Part shown: piece after piece, positions 25,584 through 34,965 of the stretch
Layout: every line of letters begins with the position of its first letter
How positions within the stretch are numbered: the first letter of the stretch is position 1
From: Paenibacillus sp. ACRRY
GTDB lineage: Bacteria; Bacillota; Bacilli; Paenibacillales; Paenibacillaceae
Reading direction: 5' to 3'
Assembly: GCF_022346995.1 (NCBI RefSeq)
Contig: NZ_JAKRNM010000003.1
Span: 62,001 to 126,000, forward strand
Length of the DNA: 64,000 bases
Notes under the pieces: generated by a model
Told to the model about the DNA's origin: nothing
Seen by the model: the letters and a program-made list of their open reading frames with translations, nothing else
The model's database searches: none
Made by a program: the position numbers and the translations under genes

Positions 25584-28160
25584 ATGAAGGACTTCAAGGA
25601 CCGACTTCGCCAGGTTCAGGAACAGCAGAGGCAGCTGGTGAAAGAATACAACACGCTGCTTCAGGACTATCAGTCCGATGACCTGATTGTGCAGAATGAA
25701 CAGCTTCGTGAGCAGGTGAATGCACATGAGCTGAAGCTGCGTCAGATCGAGGCACGTGCACGCAAGATGGAGGAGGAGAATGCCCGTCTTCGGATGGCGT
25801 TGTCTGAACAGATGCTGGATGAGAAACTGAATCTCATTCGCGTATCCCAAGAGAAAATGGAGACATACTTCCGCGGGAAAACAGCTGTACATAATGACCG
25901 GTTAGAAGCTCACGAACATCGTACCAAAATAAACATGAACGCTCTATTCAATAAGGCTTCGGAGGAGCTTCAGGAAGATGCGATGGAGTTCAAGGAGAGG
26001 ATTGCTTATCTTGCTGCAGAGGTGAAGGAAAGCATCGAACGGCGTAGACAAACGCTACAAGAGCGGGAAGAAGCGGTTCGTAGGCAGATGCAGCTTGGCT
26101 ATGAGCATATGGCAGAGGAAGGTTTGAGTGAAGAAACCATTCAGCGCCGAATTCGTCAGAACCGGATGGAGATGAAGATTGGGCTAAGCTGGATCAACAA
26201 GGTTGCCATCCTGCTTATTATTCTTGGCGTTGGTGCAGCGTTCCAGTATTCGTACTCCACGTGGTTCAATGATGAGATGAAGGGCGGTGCGTTCTTCCTG
26301 CTCGGCGTGCTGATGCTTGCCGGAGGGGAGTGGCTGTTTCGGCGGAAACGTCAGACGTTTGCGATGGGATTACTCGGAGGCGGAATCTCGGTACTGTTCG
26401 GCTCTATTTTCTACAGTTATTTTCTGCTCCATATTATCGGTCTATATACGGGTCTTGGCCTTTCTGTCCTTGTATCGGCGGTGTCCGTCCTGCTATCGCT
26501 AAGATATCAGTCGAGGACGATCTGCTCGCTTGGTCTGGTGGGCGGTTATCTGCCCCTGTTCTCGTATATGGCCTATTTCGGTCTCAGCGGGAACTCCGTG
26601 TATGTTGCCATGGTCTATTTGCTGCTTCTTAACGGCATAATTGTACTCATTTCCTTCGGCAAACGTTGGCCGATCGTGCATTATATCAGTTTTCTGTTTA
26701 ATACACCGTCCATGTTGATCCTCCTGTGGCTATCGCCGAACAACGTTGTGGGTATGGTGTACTCTGTTGCTACGTTTGCATTATATCTGGGAATTACACT
26801 CGCGTATCCATTCAAACATCGGGTCAAACTGACCTGGTGGGACTTCGCCCTGCTGGCTATGAATACGAGCATCAGCTGTCTGATGCTGTATGTACTATTT
26901 GACGCAGAAGGCTGGGAGGATGCGCAGGGATTGCTGGCGCTTGTATTCTCCCTGGTGTATGTTGGACTCGCCGGGTGGGTACAGCGCAATATGGTTCAGG
27001 AGAAACAAACCATACTATTGTTCTATATCACATCCTTGACCTTTGCCATTCTGATGATTCCGTTCCAGTTTGGGGCGAAGTGGCTGTCCATGGGATGGTT
27101 AATCGAGGGGATTTTGCTTGTTATCCTAGGTCATCTGAAACAGTTCAGGTCAGTAGAACGTGCGGGGTGGGGCGTTGTAATCCTGTGTGTGTTCACCTTC
27201 GTATATTATGATGTGCTGGTGCTATACATGGTGGGAGAGCAATCCTATTTTATGCTGAAATACTCCTGTATTACGCTGGGTGCCCTTTTGATTACATCGT
27301 ATTATGCCATGGTCGGCAGCGGGAAAGGGCTATTGTCCAAAACCAAAATTCATTATAGTGAGCTGGAGCTTGGCATGCTGAATATATTCAAGTATGTCAC
27401 CCTCGGAAACCTATGGATATATGTTCTGTACGAGTCTAATGAACTCTATACCCGAGCAGTTAATGAGACATTCCTGCTCTACATGTTCTACAAATGGTTG
27501 ATGTTTGCTGCATTAACCATCGCGCTGGCGTATGCCTTAAGCCGAGCTAAGTTATTCCATGACCAGATGGTGAAGTACTACACAACCTTTCTGCATGCAG
27601 CAGGCTGCTGTATTGCACTTGCAGTAACGTTGTCCATGCCGGCACTCGATCCTGGAGCACAGCAGCATACGGCTGCAGAGATTGTGGGATTGCTGGTTCT
27701 GATTATTTTTAATATTGGCGTGTTTTTCGCTGGAAGAGACTTGTTGATTGCGGGCATACGCGGACAGTTCAAGAGCGTGGAGTGGTACCCGGTCATGGCG
27801 GGAATCTACCTGCTGGGTGTCATCACGGTCTTCCTGACGGTGCAGTTTCAATGGGGAGACATCGGTCTGATGTTCAGCTTGATGTATCTGCTGCTGGCGA
27901 TTCTCTATATTGCGTACGGATTCCGTAGGAGATACGTCATGATTCGTCGTCTCGGACTCGGTCTGACCTTGTTCTCCACGGGGAAAATGGTGTTCTACGA
28001 TGTCAGTTTGCTGACAACGGGCAGTAAAATTATCGCCTATTTTAGCTTCGGTGTGTTATTGCTGGGCATTTCGTATCTGTATCAGAAGGTATCCAGTCGG
28101 ATGGAGGAAGCTCAGGCGAAGGAGACCCCGCCGATTGAAGAATCGGATCGGTCTGAGTAA
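25584..28160 (+). CDS. Large DUF2339-type membrane protein with cytosolic coiled coil
   Basis: 858 residues. The first ~200 are charged and helical with long coiled-coil stretches (from residues 1-80 and around EERRRQTLQEREEAVRR-like segments) and no signal peptide, so they are probably cytosolic. From about residue 205 on there are some 20 hydrophobic helices of DUF2339 type, ending in a short acidic tail. The function of the family is unknown. It is preceded by a terminator and a good GGAGG site and appears monocistronic. The coiled coil suggests oligomerisation or partner docking. Confidence 0.75.
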   Translation: MKDFKDRLRQVQEQQRQLVKEYNTLLQDYQSDDLIVQNEQLREQVNAHELKLRQIEARARKMEEENARLRMALSEQMLDEKLNLIRVSQEKMETYFRGKTAVHNDRLEAHEHRTKINMNALFNKASEELQEDAMEFKERIAYLAAEVKESIERRRQTLQEREEAVRRQMQLGYEHMAEEGLSEETIQRRIRQNRMEMKIGLSWINKVAILLIILGVGAAFQYSYSTWFNDEMKGGAFFLLGVLMLAGGEWLFRRKRQTFAMGLLGGGISVLFGSIFYSYFLLHIIGLYTGLGLSVLVSAVSVLLSLRYQSRTICSLGLVGGYLPLFSYMAYFGLSGNSVYVAMVYLLLLNGIIVLISFGKRWPIVHYISFLFNTPSMLILLWLSPNNVVGMVYSVATFALYLGITLAYPFKHRVKLTWWDFALLAMNTSISCLMLYVLFDAEGWEDAQGLLALVFSLVYVGLAGWVQRNMVQEKQTILLFYITSLTFAILMIPFQFGAKWLSMGWLIEGILLVILGHLKQFRSVERAGWGVVILCVFTFVYYDVLVLYMVGEQSYFMLKYSCITLGALLITSYYAMVGSGKGLLSKTKIHYSELELGMLNIFKYVTLGNLWIYVLYESNELYTRAVNETFLLYMFYKWLMFAALTIALAYALSRAKLFHDQMVKYYTTFLHAAGCCIALAVTLSMPALDPGAQQHTAAEIVGLLVLIIFNIGVFFAGRDLLIAGIRGQFKSVEWYPVMAGIYLLGVITVFLTVQFQWGDIGLMFSLMYLLLAILYIAYGFRRRYVMIRRLGLGLTLFSTGKMVFYDVSLLTTGSKIIAYFSFGVLLLGISYLYQKVSSRMEEAQAKETPPIEESDRSE

Positions 28161-28338
28161 GTGCTTTTTAAATATGAACAATCGTCAGATCGCAATTTCA
28201 ATTGCAAATTTCTAAGCAAAGCAAACAGGCCTCTTCCCGCTGTGATGTCAGCGTGTAAGGGGCTTCTTCATGTGGACTTATGCGATTATGACATTGGTGA
28301 AACGTTTATTACATGGATCGCGTTATAATAGAGTAAGC

Positions 28339-28494
28339 TCACGGCTGTGTGTTCAGTTGCAGCCATGATGTTTCAGAGGCTGGCGTGCCGTTCAATAATT
28401 CGCTGCTTTCGTCTGTCATGCGTGACAGGACAGTTAGTGTAATGGACAGGGTGAAAGCGAGCAGTACGTATATGAAAATCTTCTTTTTGTTCAT
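28339..28494 (-). CDS. Small secreted or membrane-anchored peptide, 51 aa
   Basis: ATG at 28494 preceded by GAGAGGG at 8 nt; the frame runs to TGA at 28339. The product begins MNKKKIFIYVLLAF, a basic start followed by a hydrophobic segment of about 19 residues, then a polar Ser/Thr/Glu-rich tail of about 25 residues with one Trp. It fits a signal-anchored small protein. I do not recognise it. It occupies part of the 540-bp gap between the DUF2339 and FHA genes; the rest of that gap holds only a weak CGCTG/CAGCG hairpin after the DUF2339 stop. Confidence 0.5.
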   Translation of the reverse strand: MNKKKIFIYVLLAFTLSITLTVLSRMTDESSELLNGTPASETSWLQLNTQP

Positions 28495-28705
28495 GATGAT
28501 AACCCTCTCTTGTTGATTAGGCTGGATGAAAGATCGTTATGAGAAAAAAAGCACAACGTCTGGTATAGTAGAGAAACGAATACATCATTGCCTGTATACA
28601 CTATATAAATAGCCAGCAATGCAAACAATGGAACAAATCTGATGAAGTTATCATTATTCTTGAAACGTATAGAGCTAGAGTGAAAATCGAAGGTGGGAGA
28701 TGAAC

Positions 28706-29395
28706 ATGCGGGAGACGGCAAAAATCGTCATTCGTACACCTGGGCAGGAGAGCGACGGTTCATTTGCTTACGTAAGCCAGGGACGCTCCATTACGGTGGG
28801 ACGTTATACGGGCGGCGGTGAATCGGACTTGTCCGTGTATAATCAGTTGATTTCGAAGCGGCACTGCCGCATTCATTATGATGCACAGCGTCAGCTGTGG
28901 GTTGAGGATCTGGATAGCAAAAATGGTACCGAATTGAACGGGCAGCGGCTCGTTCCCTATGAGAAATACCCATTTGCCGAAGGAGACATTCTGACCATGG
29001 TCAATGGCTTGATCCAGCTTCGGACGGAGGGTGATCTCGAAGAAACACGCGAATACCGTATATCCGATCTGCTGGGTGAAGGAATCCGGGTGCATGACCA
29101 CCTGCAGACTGTACAGATTGGCGAGGTGGAAATTCCGCTCTCGAAAAAGGAGTTCCAGCTGTTCAAGCTGCTGTACAGTCAGTTGGATCATTTTGTGACG
29201 AGAGAGCAGATCGTTGGCCAGGTATGGCCTGAACGAAGCATGCTGGAGAGCGATTCGGTAGGGATCGATGAGATCAACTCGCTGATCTATCGGACTAACC
29301 GCAAGTTGGGTGTCCACTTTACGATCAAATCCGTCTATAAAAAGGGTGTATACATGAAGTCACATGTGCCTGGTGTGATGGGCGGCATGATGTAA
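28706..29395 (+). CDS. FHA domain-winged helix regulator
   Basis: 229 residues from the ATG at 28706, 6 nt after GGTGGGAG; an ATG two codons earlier abuts the site. The N-terminal FHA domain (about residues 5-105) keeps the phosphothreonine-binding residues: VGRYTGG, ISKRHCRI and DLDSKNGTELNG. A C-terminal OmpR/SARP-type winged helix follows (EFQLFKLLYSQLDHFVTREQ and VYKKGVYM). FHA plus winged helix is known from EmbR-type regulators controlled by Ser/Thr kinases; here the order is FHA first. No kinase is encoded in the window. A membrane-anchored methyltransferase gene follows after 29 nt, probably in the same operon. Confidence 0.88.
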   Translation: MRETAKIVIRTPGQESDGSFAYVSQGRSITVGRYTGGGESDLSVYNQLISKRHCRIHYDAQRQLWVEDLDSKNGTELNGQRLVPYEKYPFAEGDILTMVNGLIQLRTEGDLEETREYRISDLLGEGIRVHDHLQTVQIGEVEIPLSKKEFQLFKLLYSQLDHFVTREQIVGQVWPERSMLESDSVGIDEINSLIYRTNRKLGVHFTIKSVYKKGVYMKSHVPGVMGGMM

Positions 29396-29424
29396 CCAGT
29401 CTGTATGAACAAAGGGATGAGGCC

Positions 29425-30003
29425 ATGTTGATCATTCAATTCATTCCATGGCTGATTGCCGTGGTGACGCTAATCGCTGTAATATCTATTGTGCTGGTCA
29501 GCTGGAAAAATGGAATCTCGCCCATGCCCACATCGAGAATGGTCCGGCAGGTGGTCATTCAGGAGGTTAATCGCATTCCGGGTTATGGGGATATCATTGA
29601 AGCAGGTTCCGGCTGGGGGACGCTGGGCGTGGACATCGTCCGTCATTGTCCGGGCAAGCGTATTACGGGCATTGAGAATTCCGTCATTCCCTTCTGGTTC
29701 TCTCAAGTCATGTCCAGCATGATGATTGGATTCAGGAAAGCCAAGGGCGAGCGGAATTCACTGAAGGGGCGGCTGCGGTTCATACGCGGTGATATCTACA
29801 AGAGCTCCTATGAACATGCAGATGGTGTGGTCTGTTACCTATTTCCGGGTGCCATGACCCGGCTCGTGGACAAGTTTAGCCGGGAGCTTCCACCGGGGGC
29901 ACGGGTTATCAGTGTATGTTTCGCACTTCCAGGCAAAGTTCCTCTCCGAACGATTACGTGCAAGGATGCTTTGCGTACGAAGGTTTATGTATACACATTT
30001 TGA
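29425..30003 (+). CDS. Membrane-anchored class I SAM-dependent methyltransferase
   Basis: 192 residues. One N-terminal transmembrane helix (about 4-26) is followed by a small Rossmann domain with SAM motif I IIEAGSGWGTLG and a later DGVVCYLFPGAM block. The domain is shorter than most methyltransferases. The acceptor is unknown; related small membrane methyltransferases are sometimes annotated near lipid or cell-envelope genes. It is 29 nt behind the FHA regulator and likely cotranscribed with it. Confidence 0.75.
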   Translation: MLIIQFIPWLIAVVTLIAVISIVLVSWKNGISPMPTSRMVRQVVIQEVNRIPGYGDIIEAGSGWGTLGVDIVRHCPGKRITGIENSVIPFWFSQVMSSMMIGFRKAKGERNSLKGRLRFIRGDIYKSSYEHADGVVCYLFPGAMTRLVDKFSRELPPGARVISVCFALPGKVPLRTITCKDALRTKVYVYTF

Positions 30004-30070
30004 AGAGAACGATGGTTTTACCTTTCCCCAACGGAAAGCAGTGTGATCCTGTCACCAAAAGATGACGAAA

Positions 30071-30111
30071 GAAGGCGCCGAACTCACTTCTACAGTGGAT
30101 TCTGCGCCTTC
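30071..30111. terminator. Bidirectional intrinsic terminator
   Basis: GAAGGCGC pairs with GCGCCTTC around a CACT/AGTG inner helix, between the convergent methyltransferase and beta-helix lipoprotein genes. Confidence 0.7.
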
Positions 30112-30168
30112 TATTGTTATCCTGGACAGGCGATTTATTTTATACCGCTCCGCTCAGTGCGTCATTAC

Positions 30169-32502
30169 TTATTTTGCAGAGTTTTCGGAGCCTGTCGCGC
30201 TTGTACTCGTACTTGTGCTGTCTGTCGTTGTTCCGGATTCCGTTCTGTTTCGTCCGCCGCCGAATCCACCTTGGCCGCGGCCTCCACCAGGACCACCCAT
30301 GCCGGTATTGGCAGTGGTTACACCCGATTCATTCACCCAGGTAACGTTGCTAGTGGATTGGAAGGCAACCACTTTAGTGCCGCCACTGTACGTACCGTCT
30401 GTGTACAGGCCATCCGTAGCTGTACCAGTCGATGTTCCGCCAGAGTAGATCTCATAAGAGCCGTCTTCTTTCAGGTCTGGAGAGCTGATGACAACGGATT
30501 GATAATCTTTTGCCGGAGCAAAGGTCAGGATGTTGTTGCCATCGCTATCTTGTATGTGAACCAGCGTTCCTGCTTTTTGCGTTTCAGGGAATGTTATTAC
30601 GATTGTGTTTTGAGTTGAACTCTCAGATGTACCTTGAGCCATACCGGAGCTTCCAGCTGCGACCAGATAGCCACCGCTCATCTCGAATGTACCGTCATAA
30701 TCCAGTGGTCCGTTGCCATTATCGGTTGGTCCGTTCACAATCACGGTTCCGCCGGTCATGTAGATAGAGCCATTGGAATCAAGTCCATCGCCACCTGCAT
30801 TGACAGTAAGGGATCCACCGTTAATGTGAAGCTCACTGTTTCCAGCAGATTCACCCGGCATACCACCTGGAGCACCACCTTGTGGACGAGTATTGCCACT
30901 AGCTGTGCTTTGATCTGCTTGATCCGTATCTGTAGTTGTTGAAGTTGTTCCAGTCGTCTCTGTTACAGAGATGTTGGAAGCGTCAGTTGTTTCTGCTGCT
31001 TGAGTGCTGTCTTCTTCTGTGGTAGCCGCAGTATCCGCAGTTGTCGCAGTGATGTCACCCGAAGCATTGACGCCATCATCTGAAGAAGTTACGTCTACAT
31101 CACCATCATTCAGTGTTATTGTTGCTCCTTCAAGTCCTTCATAGCTCTTCGCAATGACGATCGTTCCACCGTTAATGGTGAGTGCCAGATCAGCGTGAAT
31201 ACCGTCATCGCCGGATTCCAGGGAGATCTCGCCATCGTTGATCGTTACATTGCTGTTGCTGTGCAGGGAATCATCCATGGAATCAATGGTGTACGTACCG
31301 CCATTAACGGTAAGATCTGCCCCCGCTTTAAGTGCTTTGGCACTTGTCGATTCTGTTTCTGTGGAAGTTGTTGCCGCAGCATCTGCATCCGAAGCAGTAG
31401 TCGATGTCTTATCAGCGGAACTTGCCGGTGCTGTACCTGCTGCATTCGTTCCATCCGCTGCCGGCATATCAGCAGGCGGTTCACCATCTGGCGGAGTACC
31501 CATGTCTGTTGGAGGTGTTCCACCACCCCAGCCGCCGCCACCGCCGCCGAATGGTCCCTCTTCTACTTTGGCTGGTGCATTGGCACTACCGCCGCCAGTT
31601 ACGATGTTAAAGGTTCCGCCATCCGTAACGAGCGCAGTCTCAGCCTGAATACCATCGTTACCACTTTGGATATCGAATGTACCACCAGCGATGGCTACGA
31701 ATCCTTTTTCGGCATCAGTATCGTTGGTCGATTTCATACCGTCGCCTTCAGCGTCAACCGTAATGGTACCATCTTGGACTGCAAGCATATCTTTGCCTTT
31801 GATGCCGTCGTCTGCTGCCTTGACGTTAATGGTGCCACTTACAATGATGAGATCATCTTTACTTGTGATCCCTTCATTGTAGTTACCTGTTACGTTGAGT
31901 TTACCTGTGCCGTTAAACGTCAGATCTGCTTTACTGAAGATGGCTGCATCGGGCTCATCCGTTGCATCATCAGCGTATACATAGGTTGTACCATCCGAAA
32001 CGGCATTTTCCGTTCCTTCTTGCAGGGTAATCACAGCTTTGCCAGCTTCCTTAATGTAGATGGCCGCACTGTCGTTATCGTGAATGGTTGCCCCATTCAG
32101 CACGAGGTGAACGGTTCCTTTATCGGTTACATTCACTACAATCTGCCCGTCTGTCAGTTCCCCGCTAAGCACATACGTACCTGCCTCGGAGATGGTTACC
32201 GATCCGTTCGCCGCTTTGGCTCCGGAGCCGGTAACGGTTGCTGTCTTGCCGCTCAGTTTAATGGTTGTAGAGTCGGTTTCACTCCAGCTTACATTGGTAT
32301 CGTCTGCATCCAGGGAGACCAGATCCGCATATTTGACGGAGGTCTGCTCACTAACAGAAACGGTTTTGGTTGTACCTGTTGTTGACGTTGCGGCGTTGGC
32401 GGTTGAGTTGGTTGCTGCTGGAGCACTGCATGCTGCAAGCATTGCGGTAATCATCGCTACGGACCATAACTTGCTGCCTGTAATCCATTTTTTATTCATC
32501 AT
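30169..32502 (-). CDS. Secreted carbohydrate-binding beta-helix lipoprotein (Cthe_2159/DUF4353-like)
   Basis: 777 residues. The signal peptide ends in a lipobox (MLAAC) near residue 25. The body has about ten imperfect repeats of 22-25 residues of the form GT(I/F)xVxAxxDGIxA, the rung pattern of a right-handed beta-helix with Asp-rich turns. Two Gly/Pro- or Ser/Thr-rich low-complexity linkers interrupt it, and the tail is Gly/Arg then Ser/Thr-rich. Cthe_2159 of Clostridium thermocellum is a calcium-binding polygalacturonate-binding protein of this type. It is the last gene of the VTC-DUF4956 operon, 34 nt after DUF4956. Its ligand here is unknown. Confidence 0.8.
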   Translation of the reverse strand: MMNKKWITGSKLWSVAMITAMLAACSAPAATNSTANAATSTTGTTKTVSVSEQTSVKYADLVSLDADDTNVSWSETDSTTIKLSGKTATVTGSGAKAANGSVTISEAGTYVLSGELTDGQIVVNVTDKGTVHLVLNGATIHDNDSAAIYIKEAGKAVITLQEGTENAVSDGTTYVYADDATDEPDAAIFSKADLTFNGTGKLNVTGNYNEGITSKDDLIIVSGTINVKAADDGIKGKDMLAVQDGTITVDAEGDGMKSTNDTDAEKGFVAIAGGTFDIQSGNDGIQAETALVTDGGTFNIVTGGGSANAPAKVEEGPFGGGGGGWGGGTPPTDMGTPPDGEPPADMPAADGTNAAGTAPASSADKTSTTASDADAAATTSTETESTSAKALKAGADLTVNGGTYTIDSMDDSLHSNSNVTINDGEISLESGDDGIHADLALTINGGTIVIAKSYEGLEGATITLNDGDVDVTSSDDGVNASGDITATTADTAATTEEDSTQAAETTDASNISVTETTGTTSTTTDTDQADQSTASGNTRPQGGAPGGMPGESAGNSELHINGGSLTVNAGGDGLDSNGSIYMTGGTVIVNGPTDNGNGPLDYDGTFEMSGGYLVAAGSSGMAQGTSESSTQNTIVITFPETQKAGTLVHIQDSDGNNILTFAPAKDYQSVVISSPDLKEDGSYEIYSGGTSTGTATDGLYTDGTYSGGTKVVAFQSTSNVTWVNESGVTTANTGMGGPGGGRGQGGFGGGRNRTESGTTTDSTSTSTSATGSENSAK

Positions 32503-32536
32503 GTATCGTTCCTCTCAATTTATAAAATGTCTCGAA

Positions 32537-33217
32537 TTAATATTCCGGCGTTGGTGCCATGTTGAGGGAGATATCCAGATTTCCGTTGCGAGTACGGACG
32601 GCATCAAGGAATTCCTTCTGATTGACGTGTTGGCCAAGGTGAACCAGATAGACCAGTTCATACAAGCTGCCAAGTTCGGTTGTTCTCACTTTGTTCAACT
32701 GATAATCAACATTGAATTTTTTGAATACTTCATCAAAGGCTTCTTCATAGCTCAGGTTTTCAGGAATGGTGACTTTGAGCAATTTTTGTTGGCTCTTTTT
32801 GGCTCCGAATTTGAAATGGCTCAGAACAAACATCAGTACGCACAAGATGATGGTAAACATTACCGCGTATCCAAATGCGCCGACGCCGCAGGCAAGACCG
32901 GAAGCCATGGTGAACAAGACGTAGGAGATATCTTTTGGATCACCAGGCGCGCTTCGGAAACGGATGATTGAGAAGGCACCGGCTAAGCTGAAGGCGCGGG
33001 CTACGTTGCTGCCGATCAGCAGGATAATGATCGCAACGATAACAGGCAGGACAACCATGGTTAATGTGAAACTCTGTGAGTATGTGTTTGCATTGGTTTT
33101 CATGTAGGTGAGACTGATAATTGCACCCATAAGGATGGCTAGGCCAATTGTGATCACGGCGCTGCTGAATGTCAGCGTAGTGTCGGTTAGAGCAGAACTG
33201 AAAATGGAATCAAGCAT
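32537..33217 (-). CDS. DUF4956 membrane protein
   Basis: 226 residues: four hydrophobic helices (roughly residues 18-145) with the conserved loop FSLAGAFSIIRFRSAPGDPKDISY, then a cytosolic alpha/beta domain of about 80 residues. This matches DUF4956, found beside VTC-domain polymerases in many bacteria. Its start overlaps the VTC stop by 8 nt, so the two are translationally coupled and probably form a complex. By analogy with the eukaryotic VTC complex it may be the membrane channel or anchor for polyphosphate; this is inference only. Confidence 0.82.
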   Translation of the reverse strand: MLDSIFSSALTDTTLTFSSAVITIGLAILMGAIISLTYMKTNANTYSQSFTLTMVVLPVIVAIIILLIGSNVARAFSLAGAFSIIRFRSAPGDPKDISYVLFTMASGLACGVGAFGYAVMFTIILCVLMFVLSHFKFGAKKSQQKLLKVTIPENLSYEEAFDEVFKKFNVDYQLNKVRTTELGSLYELVYLVHLGQHVNQKEFLDAVRTRNGNLDISLNMAPTPEY

Positions 33218-34028
33218 ATACTACACTCTCTCTTTCTATGATCGTTTGATTTGGTTTCATGGCAGGATCGAAGTCGGTACCCGGAACGAGGATTCGTTCG
33301 CCCTGGTAGTTCAGGTTCGTCGTTCTGACGAGGCGTTTGAATTCGTTGCCGTATTTGGAGAAGCCTACACGGTACAAGCCGTGTTCAGACAATAGCTGGG
33401 ATAGCCAGAACGGAACGGTTTTTTCCGCCTTGACCTCCATCAGCCAGCGACCGTCCTCCACCAGTGGTTCGCCGTAGTCACCCTGTTCCAGCTTCAGATC
33501 GTATCTGCGGCTGCGGATATTGGTGTCAAAGGTGATGCGGAGATCGCGGCTGTTCTTATCGAACAATGCTTTGCGTTCATAGGCCAGATACACTTTCGGT
33601 TCCAGGTTGTATAAGCGAAGGAAGTATTCGATCTCATCAACAACCTGCTTGTTCATGTAGTCTGCCAGCTCAGGCGCCTGTCCCGTACGAACGAATTCGT
33701 AAGCCTCATCCAGCATCAAGGCCGTTCTTCTTTTGTTCACCAGGCCAAACACTTTCTTTTTGATCTCCAGATACACCTTGGCATTTTCTTCAGGTACCCC
33801 GTAAGCCCGCAATCTCAGCTTCTCTTTGTATTTGGGCTTGGAGAGGCTTGCGCGGATCAGGGAATCCTGCGGAGTATCGAAGTACAGGTTGCTGATGGAG
33901 TAGAACTCGTGTTTCTTGTTGTATGCGTCCAGCTCCATGTACTTCAGCAGATCACGGTAGAAACGTTCATATTGCTCATCGGTCAGAAGATACTTGCTCT
34001 CATATCGGTTGAATACTTCAATCGCCAT
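33210..34028 (-). CDS. VTC-domain (polyphosphate polymerase-like) protein
   Basis: 272 residues corresponding to the tunnel (TTM/CYTH-like) domain of yeast Vtc4, without SPX or membrane domains. The tunnel residues are seen as RYESKYLL, SNLYFDTP, KLRLRAYG (RxR), YLEIKKK, RITFDTN and LMEVKAEKTVPFWL (ExK). Vtc4 polymerises polyphosphate from ATP. First gene of a three-gene operon (VTC, DUF4956, beta-helix lipoprotein) divergent from an OmpR-type two-component system. A TTAAGATTCATTC copy overlaps its ribosome binding region. Polymerase activity is likely by motif conservation but untested. Confidence 0.87.
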   Translation of the reverse strand: MAIEVFNRYESKYLLTDEQYERFYRDLLKYMELDAYNKKHEFYSISNLYFDTPQDSLIRASLSKPKYKEKLRLRAYGVPEENAKVYLEIKKKVFGLVNKRRTALMLDEAYEFVRTGQAPELADYMNKQVVDEIEYFLRLYNLEPKVYLAYERKALFDKNSRDLRITFDTNIRSRRYDLKLEQGDYGEPLVEDGRWLMEVKAEKTVPFWLSQLLSEHGLYRVGFSKYGNEFKRLVRTTNLNYQGERILVPGTDFDPAMKPNQTIIERESVVYA

Positions 34029-34041
34029 TTAAGATTCATTC
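34029..34041. repeat. Third copy of the shared promoter repeat (TTAAGATTCATTC)
   Basis: Thirteen bases identical to the complement of the 34109-34127 element, directly before the VTC start codon and touching its ribosome binding site. A regulator bound here could block initiation or elongation. Confidence 0.5.
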
Positions 34042-34108
34042 CTTTCATCCATGGGTTGTATGTTTTGTTTCATCGTGTATCACTTCCATGTCTGTATCTT
34101 AGAGCGCC

Positions 34109-34209
34109 AACCTTGAATGAATCTTAAATGATTTTACATTCCGTTGATCTTTTTTTACCTTCCTATAATAGTTCTCGTAAAATAAATGAATTAAGATTGA
34201 TTCAAGGTT
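34109..34209. promoter_or_regulatory. 19-bp inverted repeat pair in the VTC/two-component divergent region
   Basis: AACCTTGAATGAATCTTAA (34109-34127) and TTAAGATTGATTCAAGGTT (34191-34209) are complementary at 18 of 19 positions and lie 63 bp apart. The right copy ends 19 bp before a TATAAT at 34229 that has no -35, as expected for a response-regulator-activated promoter. Confidence 0.6.
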
Positions 34210-34228
34210 CCGCAGGTAGAATGATTGA

Positions 34229-34234
34229 TATAAT
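34229..34234 (+). promoter_or_regulatory. -10 element of the two-component operon
   Basis: TATAAT with no recognisable -35; the 34191-34209 repeat occupies the -35 side. This implies activation and possibly autoregulation. Confidence 0.5.
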
Positions 34235-34281
34235 AAAAGAAAGTGGCGACGAACAATTCAAGGCAGAGGAATGAATAGATC

Positions 34282-34957
<676 letters not shown>

Positions 34958-34965
<8 letters not shown>

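Noticed and set aside
30600..32200. Repeated DNA in the lipoprotein gene as a CRISPR-like array
   Set aside because: Repeats are degenerate, in frame and encode beta-helix rungs; there are no uniform spacers or cas genes.
31195..32385. Long open frame on the plus strand (about 396 codons) opposite the beta-helix lipoprotein gene
   Set aside because: It mirrors the low-complexity, repeat-rich coding strand, has Cys/Arg/Ile-rich composition unlike a real protein and lacks a ribosome binding site.
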